From NCBI GenBank assembly GCA_052103955.1, contig JBQELO010000006.1, positions 1 through 64,000 of the forward strand: 64,000 bases of DNA. Direction: 5' to 3'. Shown piece after piece: positions 17,407 to 24,959 of the stretch; position 1 is the stretch's first letter; each line of letters begins with the position of its first letter. The DNA is from Paenalcaligenes sp052103955. GTDB taxonomy: Bacteria > Pseudomonadota > Gammaproteobacteria > Burkholderiales > Burkholderiaceae_B. The notes under the pieces are model-generated. The model worked only from the letters and a program-made list of their open reading frames with translations. It made no database searches and was not told the DNA's origin. The position numbers were made by a program, and so were the translations under genes.

Positions 17407-18354
17407 TTAGAGGTATTGAGTCAGTTCAATACCATTGCCACCTTTTGCTCTATCCAAATGTTGGAAGGATGAAGCGAGCTGGTCTGAAAGCCATTTTCTG
17501 AATGCTACCATTTTGGGTAGGTTCGCTTTAGCCTCTAAATACAATAAACGGTGAAATACAGTGGTGGCTTTGTAAGTCCCTAAAGGCAGTAGTAATTTGC
17601 CGCTATCGACTTCCCGTTCTACCAATAATCTACTTTCCAAGGCTATTCCTAATCCGTCCACCGCAGCGCTGATGGACATAAAGGAACGATCAAACCTAGG
17701 GCCACGTTTCAAATCTATGGGGACGTGTGGGTGAGCATCTTGCCAGTTACGCCAGTGAACGAGATTGACCTCTGAGTGAATGAGTGTGTGCTGACTAAGG
17801 TCGTCTGCTCGTTGAATCCTTTGTGGGCTGTCTTGTATAGAAGGGGCACACAATACCGCCAAGGGCTCTTTGGGAAATGGGGTTACAACCACACCTGACT
17901 GTGGAAATACGGTTCCATAGCGAATAGCGAAATCCGCCTCCTCTGCCAGTAGATTAACGTTAGTAGTAGATGCGTTAACTCTAGTGTCTATGTCAGGGAA
18001 CTGCGCACTAAAACGCGATAGACGCGGCATTAACCATTGTGATGCCAAGCTAGGTACACAGTGAATCGTCAAAATATCAGACTTACCACCACGCTCAACA
18101 TGACGGGTGGCCGCCTCTATGGATCCTAATGCTTGAGAAATAGTTTCTGCGTATCGTCGCCCGGCATCGGTCAGAACTACACCACGATGCACGCGATGAA
18201 AGAGTGCGATTTGTAGTCGTTCTTCCAACAAACGGATTTGGTGACTCACAGCAGAAGGTGTGAGGTGCAGCTCTATAGCGGCTTCAGCAAATGAACCTAG
18301 GCGTGATGCTGACTCAAATGCTTGAATTGATTTTAGAGGTGGTATTTGACGCAT
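17407..18354 (-). CDS. LysR-family regulator of the adjacent catabolic locus (GcvA-like)
   Basis: A 315-residue transcription factor with an N-terminal winged helix-turn-helix (SFAEAAIELHLTPSAVSHQIRLLEERL, residues ~20-46, shown in part) and a substrate-binding domain (~95-300). Overall it resembles the GcvA group. It diverges from the SDR gene across 130 bases. A symmetric T-N11-A site lies six bases before its own ATG, so autoregulation and control of the SDR-TRAP operon by a pathway metabolite are likely, by family analogy. Confidence 0.93.
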   Translation of the reverse strand: MRQIPPLKSIQAFESASRLGSFAEAAIELHLTPSAVSHQIRLLEERLQIALFHRVHRGVVLTDAGRRYAETISQALGSIEAATRHVERGGKSDILTIHCVPSLASQWLMPRLSRFSAQFPDIDTRVNASTTNVNLLAEEADFAIRYGTVFPQSGVVVTPFPKEPLAVLCAPSIQDSPQRIQRADDLSQHTLIHSEVNLVHWRNWQDAHPHVPIDLKRGPRFDRSFMSISAAVDGLGIALESRLLVEREVDSGKLLLPLGTYKATTVFHRLLYLEAKANLPKMVAFRKWLSDQLASSFQHLDRAKGGNGIELTQYL

Positions 18355-18359
18355 ATCAC

Positions 18360-18374
18360 ATGAATTAGATTCAT
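18360..18374. promoter_or_regulatory. LysR-type operator palindrome (T-N11-A)
   Basis: ATGAATTAGATTCAT is a perfect 6+3+6 inverted repeat containing T-N11-A, the classical LysR recognition pattern. It lies between the LysR start codon and the SDR promoter, about 22 bases upstream of the SDR -35. Confidence 0.6.
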
Positions 18375-18395
18375 CTAAAAGGCTGTTTTATTCGC

Positions 18396-18458
18396 TTGAG
18401 CTAACTATAGCGTGTTTCTAGAATAAATAATCAAACATAACGAACACCTTTACGGTGT
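18396..18458 (+). promoter_or_regulatory. SDR-operon promoter and leader hairpin
   Basis: TTGAGC (18396-18401) and TAGAAT (18419-18424) are spaced by exactly 17 bases, a good sigma70 promoter pointing to the SDR gene. A short inverted repeat, ACACC-TTTAC-GGTGT (18444-18458), lies in the predicted leader. GGAG stands eight bases before the SDR ATG. Confidence 0.6.
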
Positions 18459-18484
18459 ATGAAAAATAAATTCTGGAGACAAGT

Positions 18485-19240
18485 ATGGAAGGCTTACTTA
18501 GCGGTAAGGTCGCTCTGATTACAGGTGCTGCATCAATAAACGGTATAGGCCGTAAAACAGCTCAGATTTTTGCCAGTCAAGGAGCGACAGTAGTCATTGC
18601 TGATTTAGAGGAAGAGGCCTCTAAGGATGCCGCAGCGGTGTTGGGGAAAGAGCATTTGGGCGTTGCTGCGAACGTGACAAACTTGGAGGATTGTCAGTAT
18701 GCCGTTGCACAGACTCTTGCTCGCTATGGACGCTTAGACGTACTTGTGAACAATGCCGGTATTACCCAACCCGTCAAACTGTTAGAAATTACGGGCAGCG
18801 ATTATGACCGTATTACTGATGTGTCGTTGCGTGGAACGCTGTACATGAGTCAGGCAGCTGTGCCTGCGATGAAAGAGCAAGGTGCAGGTTCGATTATTTG
18901 TATGTCCTCAGTATCTGCTCAGCGCGGTGGTGGGATTTTTGGTGGGCCTCATTATTCGGCAGCTAAAGCAGGCGTATTAGGATTAGCCAAAGCGATGGCT
19001 AGAGAGTTGGGCGTTTATGGCATACGTGTAAATAGCATTACGCCAGGATTAATTCAAACCGATATTACGGCAGGAAAACTCACGGATGCGATGCGTGCCG
19101 AGATATTGAAAGGCATTCCCTTGCAGCGTTTGGGGAATGCCATTGATGTAGCAAACGCGTGTGCTTTCCTAGCGAGTGACCTTTCGTCTTACTTGACCGG
19201 CGTAACGCTAGACGTTAACGGCGGCATGCTTATCCACTGA
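18485..19240 (+). CDS. SDR-family NAD(P)-dependent dehydrogenase
   Basis: A 251-residue classical short-chain dehydrogenase. The cofactor site is TGAASINGIG (~13-22), NNAG is at ~88, the catalytic Ser is in SSVSAQRG (~142), and Tyr and Lys are in HYSAAKAG (~157-161). An acidic residue after the second strand (VIADLEE) points to NAD. It is the first gene of an operon with a split transketolase, a TRAP transporter and a threonate dehydrogenase-like enzyme. A role oxidising a hydroxyl of the imported compound to a ketone, giving a transketolase substrate, is inference. Confidence 0.93.
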   Translation: MEGLLSGKVALITGAASINGIGRKTAQIFASQGATVVIADLEEEASKDAAAVLGKEHLGVAANVTNLEDCQYAVAQTLARYGRLDVLVNNAGITQPVKLLEITGSDYDRITDVSLRGTLYMSQAAVPAMKEQGAGSIICMSSVSAQRGGGIFGGPHYSAAKAGVLGLAKAMARELGVYGIRVNSITPGLIQTDITAGKLTDAMRAEILKGIPLQRLGNAIDVANACAFLASDLSSYLTGVTLDVNGGMLIH

Positions 19241-19250
19241 TGGAGACATT

Positions 19251-20093
19251 ATGAAAACAGAGCTTTTGAAGCAATTGGCTAAGCGCGCCTATAGAATTCG
19301 GCGCTATGCCTTGCAGATGGGTGAGGTACAAGGGCAGGGTTATATAGGTCAAGCCTTAGGTTGGTCGGATGTGTTGGCCACAGCGTACTGCCATGCGATG
19401 ACGGTAAACGTAGCAGACCCTGAGTGTGAGAGTCGCGATAGGTTTTTACTGTCGCATGGTCACTATGCCATCGCTTTATATGCAGCCTTGATTGAAGCGG
19501 GGGTGATTCCTGAGAGTATGTTGGAAACCTATGGGTCAGATGATAGCCGTTTACCCATGTCGGGTATGGCTACGTACACGCCGGGGATGGAGATTTCCGG
19601 GGGATCGTTGGGGCAAGGGTTAGCTATTGCAGTAGGAATGGCACTGGCGCTACGCCATAAGGGTGGCGAGCAGTTTGTGTATAACTCTATGTCTGATGGT
19701 GAGCTGGATGAAGGGGCGACATGGGAGGCGGCGCTATCAGCAGCACACCATGGCCTATCAAATTTAATTTGTTTGATTGATGTGAATAATCAGCAAGCAG
19801 ATGGCAACTCTCATGGAGTGCTAGGGTTCGAACCGTTGGGCCAGAAGTGGGAGTCTTTTGGATGGCATGTGCAGCGTGTGAATGGAAATGATTTGGCGGC
19901 GGTAGTAGAAGCCTTTGATAACGCACGAGCGTTACAGGCAGAGCAACCTAGAGTCATTATTTTTGACACCTTAATGGGCAAGGGCGTCCCGTTCCTTGAG
20001 GAACGAGAAAAAAATCACTTCATTCGTGTGGATGCCGAAGAGTGGGAAAAAGCCATTGCTATTCTTGATCAATCACAGTCAGTGGGGGCCTAG
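19251..20093 (+). CDS. Transketolase-like, N-terminal (TPP-binding) subunit
   Basis: A 280-residue protein corresponding only to the N-terminal TPP-binding domain of transketolase. Visible are the LSHGHYAIALY histidines (~80-88), GGSLGQGLAIAVG (~120) and the TPP/metal motif SDGELDEG (~148) with the partner NN at ~182. The usual first glycine of the GDG motif is serine (S148). Family GDGE-type motifs normally begin with glycine, so activity could be altered. The C-terminal half is the next gene, one base after this stop, so the pair should form one heteromeric enzyme. Two-subunit transketolases are known in apulose and sulfosugar degradation; here the substrate is unknown. Confidence 0.9.
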   Translation: MKTELLKQLAKRAYRIRRYALQMGEVQGQGYIGQALGWSDVLATAYCHAMTVNVADPECESRDRFLLSHGHYAIALYAALIEAGVIPESMLETYGSDDSRLPMSGMATYTPGMEISGGSLGQGLAIAVGMALALRHKGGEQFVYNSMSDGELDEGATWEAALSAAHHGLSNLICLIDVNNQQADGNSHGVLGFEPLGQKWESFGWHVQRVNGNDLAAVVEAFDNARALQAEQPRVIIFDTLMGKGVPFLEEREKNHFIRVDAEEWEKAIAILDQSQSVGA

Positions 20094-20094
20094 T

Positions 20095-21093
20095 ATGAAT
20101 ACATCAGTAGCAAACAAACCGCGTTTAAAAACGTCGGCGATGATTGCTTCTATTGCGGGTGAAGGCCAAGCAGTAGAGTCAGCACCGTTCGGTCATGCAT
20201 TGGTGGAACTGGCAAAAAAACGACCTGATTTGGTTGGATTAACGGCAGATTTGGCGAAATATACTGACCTGCATATTTTTGCTCAAGCGTATCCTCAGCG
20301 CTTTTTCCAAATGGGTATGGCAGAGCAACTATTGATGGGGGCGGCTGGTGGTATGGCAAAAGAAGGCCTGCTACCGTTTGCCACTACGTATGCAGTGTTT
20401 GGAACAAGGCGTGCTTATGACTTTATCCATCAGATCATTGCAGAAGAAAATTTGAATGTGAAAATCTGCTGCGCTTTGCCAGGCCTAACAACAGGCTATG
20501 GGCCTAGCCATCAAGCCACAGATGACTTGGCATTAATGCGTGCTATCCCAGGAATGACGATTGTTGACCCTTGTGATGCATTGGATATTAAACAAGCAGT
20601 CCCCGCGATTGCAGAGCATCAAGGCCCTGTGTACATGCGTTTGTTGCGTGGCAATGTACCTTTGGTACTTAATGAATATGACTATAGTTTTGAGTTAGGT
20701 AAGGCAAAGACCTTACGTGACGGTACTGATGTACTCATTATTTCCAGTGGGATTTTGACGATGAGGGCACTAGAAAGTGCTAAGGCGCTAGCCAGTGATG
20801 GTATTAGTGTGTCTGTGCTGCACGTTCCTACAATTAAGCCGTTGGATGAGGCCACTATTTTGAAAGAGGCTAAATGTTCAGGGCGTTTGGTGGTGGTGGC
20901 TGAAAACCATTCGGAAGTGGGTGGCTTGGGCGAAGCAATTGCGAGCTTATTAATGCGTGAACGCGTTTTCCCCGAGTTCCGTTTAATAGGCTTGCCGGAT
21001 GCATTCTTAGATGCTGGTGCTTTGCCGACGTTACACGATCGTTATGGCATATCCATGGAGGTAATGTGCCAGCGCATTAAAGCTTGGCTGTAG
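20095..21093 (+). CDS. Transketolase-like, C-terminal (pyrimidine-binding) subunit
   Basis: A 332-residue protein matching the middle and C-terminal transketolase domains. FFQMGMAEQ carries the glutamate that activates TPP, followed by FATTYAVFGTRRAYD, the GPSHQATDDLALMR segment and a C-terminal transketolase domain (~200-325). The frame is open upstream, but ATG 20095, two bases after the previous stop, is the coupled start. With the preceding subunit it makes a complete enzyme distinct from the household transketolase near 34 kb. Confidence 0.92.
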   Translation: MNTSVANKPRLKTSAMIASIAGEGQAVESAPFGHALVELAKKRPDLVGLTADLAKYTDLHIFAQAYPQRFFQMGMAEQLLMGAAGGMAKEGLLPFATTYAVFGTRRAYDFIHQIIAEENLNVKICCALPGLTTGYGPSHQATDDLALMRAIPGMTIVDPCDALDIKQAVPAIAEHQGPVYMRLLRGNVPLVLNEYDYSFELGKAKTLRDGTDVLIISSGILTMRALESAKALASDGISVSVLHVPTIKPLDEATILKEAKCSGRLVVVAENHSEVGGLGEAIASLLMRERVFPEFRLIGLPDAFLDAGALPTLHDRYGISMEVMCQRIKAWL

Positions 21094-21131
21094 TTGCATA
21101 GCTAGGTGAAAAGCCAAGGAGGAGGGGAAAA

Positions 21132-21173
21132 ATGATAATAATTTCTTTACGACAAGGTAGGAGACTTCAATGA
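21132..21173 (+). CDS. Possible 13-codon leader ORF coupled to dctP
   Basis: A strong Shine-Dalgarno AAGGAGG (21116-21122) stands nine bases before ATG 21132. The ORF reads MIIISLRQGRRLQ and its TGA overlaps the dctP ATG (ATGA). A 7-base stem, CTTGGCT and AGCCAAG (21083-21118), reaches into the Shine-Dalgarno. This arrangement is typical of a translational leader that sets expression of the next gene. No expression evidence is available. Confidence 0.35.
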   Translation: MIIISLRQGRRLQ

Positions 21174-22141
21174 AAAAAATAATAGTAGCCACATTAACTG
21201 CGGCATCATTAGTAGCGCTGCCCGTATCTGCACAGCAGGTATTGCGCTTGTCACATAATGCTGCGGCGGGAAACCCTAAGGCTGATGCGTCATTACTGTT
21301 TGCTAAGTTGGTAGAGGAAAAAACAGAGGGGCGTATTAAGGTGGAAGTGGGAGGTTCAGCGCAATATGGTGATGACCTAGAGTCACTGACCAATATGCGT
21401 TTGGGTACGTTGGCTTTTAGTGCGAACTCACAAGGAACAACCTCTACGGTAGTGCCGCAGTTTGCAGTGATTGGATTGCCTTTTATGTTTCGCGACCTAG
21501 ATCACGCTTATGCTGTGGTGGATGGCCCTGCTGGTGAGAAGTTGTCTGAACTGGCCAGAGATAAGGGGTTAGAGGTTCTGGCATTTTGGGATAACGGTAT
21601 TCGCCATGTGAGCAATAACAAGCGGCCTATTGTGGATCCCGAAGACTTGGCTGGTATTAAGTTACGTACACCACCAGACCCCATGACGATGGATATTTTC
21701 TCGGCGTTGGGAGCAAATCCTATGACGTTGGCCTTTTCTGAACTGTATATAGCCTTGCAGCAAGGCGTAGTAGACGGTCAGGAAAACCCTTTCATGAATA
21801 TTTACTCCTCTAAATTGCATGAGGTGCAGAAATATATCTCGCTGACTGGTCATAAATATGAAACCACGCCTGTTTTAGCTAGCAAGATTGTTTTTGACCG
21901 TTTTTCGGATGAAGACAAAAAGCTAATTAAAGAAGCGGCTATAGAGGCTGGCGTATTCAACAGGCAGAAATCCAGAGAAGCGGATGAGAATCTAAGAGCT
22001 ACCTTCCTTGCTGCAGGGGTAGAAATCAATGACATCAATCGCGACGCTTTTGTGGCAAAAATGCAGCCTGTGTATGACAAGTGGTCTGGGCAGTATCCCG
22101 AGTTGGTGGAGTTAGTACGTGGAGAGGCTGAGCGTCTATGA
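21170..22141 (+). CDS. dctP: TRAP transporter solute-binding protein, DctP family
   Basis: A periplasmic binding protein of 323 residues with a clear signal peptide (MKKIIVATLTAASLVALPVSA, cleavage after ~22). It shows the DctP fold and the conserved arginine in IKLRTPPDP (R166), which in characterised members contacts the ligand carboxylate. The family binds C4-dicarboxylates, sugar acids, 2-oxo acids and similar anions, so an organic acid substrate is likely. GGAG precedes the ATG, and its stop overlaps dctQ by four bases. Confidence 0.95.
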   Translation: MKKIIVATLTAASLVALPVSAQQVLRLSHNAAAGNPKADASLLFAKLVEEKTEGRIKVEVGGSAQYGDDLESLTNMRLGTLAFSANSQGTTSTVVPQFAVIGLPFMFRDLDHAYAVVDGPAGEKLSELARDKGLEVLAFWDNGIRHVSNNKRPIVDPEDLAGIKLRTPPDPMTMDIFSALGANPMTLAFSELYIALQQGVVDGQENPFMNIYSSKLHEVQKYISLTGHKYETTPVLASKIVFDRFSDEDKKLIKEAAIEAGVFNRQKSREADENLRATFLAAGVEINDINRDAFVAKMQPVYDKWSGQYPELVELVRGEAERL

Positions 22142-22677
22142 ACTACAGCGACAGTACTTTAACGTCAGTCGCTAAGTTTATAGATCGGGCCATTGTGAGT
22201 GTGGCAACACTGGTAGCGCTAGGTTCGCTACTGGTGTTGTTCCTCGCGCTCGGTTTAGAGGTGATTGTTCGTTATGTCACCAATAGCGGCTTAGGGTGGA
22301 CGACAGAACTACCTAACCTACTATTTCCTTGGTTAATTATGGGTGGAATCGTTTTAGCGGCTCAACGTGGTCAGCATATTGCCGTGACCGCTATTTTGTC
22401 TGTGTTATCTAAAGCAGCAGCCAGGGTTTTGTTTATTTGCTTGCAACTGCTGTTGGTCGGAACGTTCAGTTATCTATCCTATATGGGACTAGATGTGATT
22501 GAGGTAACGGGCTCAGAGCACTATCCCTATACAGGATTGTCTGCAAAGTGGGCGTACTTAGCGTTGATAGCGGGTTTTGTGGGTATAGCACTAACGTCAC
22601 TGACCACAATAGTGTGGCTATCAGTTGCTGATGACCCGCTAGCAGTTCGTGCTCATGTTCTGGAGGATGACGTATGA
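22138..22677 (+). CDS. dctQ: TRAP transporter small permease, DctQ family
   Basis: A 179-residue inner-membrane protein with four hydrophobic helices (about 20-45, 55-75, 90-115, 135-160) and the DctQ motif GLGWTTELPNLLFPWLIMGG (second helix region). It overlaps dctP and dctM by four bases each (ATGA), so the three parts are translated together. Confidence 0.94.
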   Translation: MNYSDSTLTSVAKFIDRAIVSVATLVALGSLLVLFLALGLEVIVRYVTNSGLGWTTELPNLLFPWLIMGGIVLAAQRGQHIAVTAILSVLSKAAARVLFICLQLLLVGTFSYLSYMGLDVIEVTGSEHYPYTGLSAKWAYLALIAGFVGIALTSLTTIVWLSVADDPLAVRAHVLEDDV

Positions 22678-23933
22678 CGCTAGTTATGCTTGTAGTGTTT
22701 GCTGTGTTGCTAGTACTGGCGTTACCAGTGGGGTATGCGCTGATTATTAGCTCTGGGATTGCAGTAGTGAGCGTAGGAGGAATGCCGAGTGCCGCCGCTA
22801 TTGTTAAGCTATTTCAACCTACACAAAGTTTTCCCTTGCTGGCTATCCCATTTTTTATCCTGTCAGGAAACATCATGATGGGTGGGACTTTGGGCAAAAA
22901 ACTAATCGAGTTTGCTACTGCTTTAGTAGGACGTTTTCACGGTGGTTTGGGCCAAGTCAGCGTAGTGGGATCTACTATTTTTGGAGGGGTATCAGGGTCG
23001 GCGGTAGCCGAGGCTTCAGCTTTGGGAACTATGTTAATTCCATGGCAGAAAAAAGAAGGTTATCCGGCGGCTTTTGGCGCTGCGGCTATTGCTTCCTCGT
23101 CTACTATCGCTGGTTTAATCCCTCCTTCTATTGCATTAATTATCTTTGCTACGGTTTCCAATGAGTCTATTGCAGCCTTATTCGTGGCGGGGCTCTTGCC
23201 GGGTTTGTTCTTGTGTGTGGGGTTTATGTTGGTGTGCTACTTCAGTGGTCGCCTACGTAATTTTCCACGCTTAACGCAAGATCTGAGTATCAAGAAAGTA
23301 GCCAGAATTACGTTTGCGGCATTGCCTGCTTTGGCTATGCCGCTGTTGATCTTGGTCTTACTGCGCGCAGGGATTGCCACTCCTACAGAGGTAAGCGTGG
23401 TGGCAGTGGCCTATGGTTTTTTAGTCAGTGCTTTTGTTTATAGGGATCTAAGCGTAAAGCGTGTATATAACGCGTTGCTGGGAACGGTTGTGACTACGGG
23501 TGTAGTTATGCTGGTTATTGTGGCGTCCAACCTAGTGGGCTTTGTGCTGGTGATGGAGAACATTCCCGTTACGGTAGCGCAGTGGGTAGCGGATGTGCTG
23601 CAGTCGCCATTATTAGTTATCTTGATGATGAACATCATCATGTTGATTGTAGGAATGTTTTTAGATCTACCTGCAGCCATATTGTTATTGGCACCGACGT
23701 TTGTAGCAATGGCAAATAGCATTGATATGGATCTAATCCAGCTTGGCATCATGATGACCATTAACCTCAGCATAGGGTTATTTACACCTCCTGTAGGAAC
23801 GACGTTATTTATTTCTGCAGCGATCTCCAAGGAAAGCGTAGGGCGAATCGTTAAAGAGCTTTTGCCGTTTTATGCGGTGGCTTTACTGGTTCTACTTTTG
23901 TTCTCTTACATTCCTGCGTTAACCATTTATTAA
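22674..23933 (+). CDS. dctM: TRAP transporter large permease, DctM family
   Basis: A 419-residue, almost wholly hydrophobic protein with the DctM fold. Features include FPLLAIPFFILSGNIM, the GGVSGSAVAEASALGTMLIP motif and IPPSIALIIFATVS, and a late FTPPVGTTLFISAAI segment. It catalyses sodium-coupled entry of the ligand delivered by DctP. A short hairpin, but no good terminator, follows before the dehydrogenase gene, so read-through is likely. Confidence 0.96.
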   Translation: MTLVMLVVFAVLLVLALPVGYALIISSGIAVVSVGGMPSAAAIVKLFQPTQSFPLLAIPFFILSGNIMMGGTLGKKLIEFATALVGRFHGGLGQVSVVGSTIFGGVSGSAVAEASALGTMLIPWQKKEGYPAAFGAAAIASSSTIAGLIPPSIALIIFATVSNESIAALFVAGLLPGLFLCVGFMLVCYFSGRLRNFPRLTQDLSIKKVARITFAALPALAMPLLILVLLRAGIATPTEVSVVAVAYGFLVSAFVYRDLSVKRVYNALLGTVVTTGVVMLVIVASNLVGFVLVMENIPVTVAQWVADVLQSPLLVILMMNIIMLIVGMFLDLPAAILLLAPTFVAMANSIDMDLIQLGIMMTINLSIGLFTPPVGTTLFISAAISKESVGRIVKELLPFYAVALLVLLLFSYIPALTIY

Positions 23934-23958
23934 ATTATTTTTAAGCAAGTGTCGTGCT

Positions 23959-23981
23959 CTTTTGTGCTTCGTGCACAAGGG
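23959..23981 (+). other. Hairpin between dctM and the downstream dehydrogenase gene
   Basis: CTTTTGTGC and GCACAAGGG can pair with G-U tolerance around TTCGT. No T tract follows, so full termination is not expected; processing or partial attenuation is possible. Confidence 0.4.
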
Positions 23982-24012
23982 CAGGGCAACTTGCGTCTGG
24001 AGCAAGACTACT

Positions 24013-24897
24013 ATGACCGTAATTGCATTTGTTGGTCTAGGAGCCATGGGTATGCCAATGGCTAAAAACCTGTTGAGTCATCACATGACAGTACGCGGGG
24101 CTGATCTGAACCGTGACGCGTTAATTGAGCTAGAGCAGGCTGGAGGTTATGCCGCATCCTCAGTGTCGGATGCATGCATGGGGGCTGATGTTTTAGTACT
24201 GATGGTAGTGAACGCGGCGCAGGCTAGACAGGTGTTAGAGCAAAAAGATGCATTGCATCAGTTAAAAAGTGATGCGGTGGTTGTGCTTATGGCTACTTGC
24301 CCAACGCAAGAGGTAGAGCAGCTTAGCGCCTGGGTATATAGCCAAGGTAGAAGGTTTGTGGATGCACCAGTTTCTGGTGGTGTTGCTGGAGCAAAAGCCG
24401 CTAGCTTGACGATTATGGCTGCAGGTGAAAAAGCAGCATTTGATGATGTAGAGCCGGTGTTTGAGGTACTGGGGAAACGGGTGTTTTATGTGGGTGAAAA
24501 GCCAGGGCAAGGCGCTATGGTTAAAACAGTCAATCAGTTGCTCTGTGGTGTGCATATTGCGGTGATGGCTGAGGCTTTTGCATTAGCTGATAAGGTAGGT
24601 GTGGATTTGGCCTTGCTGTTGGAAATTATGCAGGGGTCATCGGCAGCCAGCTGGATGCTTAACGATCGAGGTTCGAGAATGTTGCAAGCGAATCCCGAAG
24701 TAACCAGTGCCGTGGATATTTTTGTAAAAGACCTAGGGATTGTGTTGAAAACAGGTACGGATGTACGAGCAGCTTTACCTATTGCGGCGGCAGCTCAGCA
24801 AATGTTTTTAGCAACATCAGGTAGAGGTTTAGCTAGTGCGGATGACAGTCAGGTAATACAAAGCTATCAAGTGCTGAACACAGCAGTGAGCAGCTAG
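24013..24897 (+). CDS. L-threonate/3-hydroxyisobutyrate dehydrogenase-like protein (LtnD type)
   Basis: A 294-residue NAD(P)-dependent beta-hydroxyacid dehydrogenase. The Rossmann motif is GLGAMGMPMAKNL (~8-20), the substrate loop is DAPVSGGVAGAKA (~118), the catalytic lysine is in GAMVKTVNQLL (~167), and a C-terminal helical domain follows. The closest described functions are L-threonate, tartronate-semialdehyde or 3-hydroxyisobutyrate dehydrogenases. ATG 24013 was chosen over the upstream frame because GGAG lies ten bases before it. It is the last gene of the TRAP-transketolase locus and fits a sugar-acid route. Confidence 0.9.
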   Translation: MTVIAFVGLGAMGMPMAKNLLSHHMTVRGADLNRDALIELEQAGGYAASSVSDACMGADVLVLMVVNAAQARQVLEQKDALHQLKSDAVVVLMATCPTQEVEQLSAWVYSQGRRFVDAPVSGGVAGAKAASLTIMAAGEKAAFDDVEPVFEVLGKRVFYVGEKPGQGAMVKTVNQLLCGVHIAVMAEAFALADKVGVDLALLLEIMQGSSAASWMLNDRGSRMLQANPEVTSAVDIFVKDLGIVLKTGTDVRAALPIAAAAQQMFLATSGRGLASADDSQVIQSYQVLNTAVSS

Positions 24898-24908
24898 CGC
24901 ATAACAAC

Positions 24909-24935
24909 AAAGGGGAGTAACCATTACTCCCCTTT
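24909..24935. terminator. Bidirectional terminator between the TRAP locus and ubiD
   Basis: AAAGGGGAGTAA and TTACTCCCCTTT form a perfect 12-base stem with the loop CCA in the gap between convergent genes. Confidence 0.85.
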
Positions 24936-24959
24936 GTGATGTTGCGTTGATCCAGCTGA

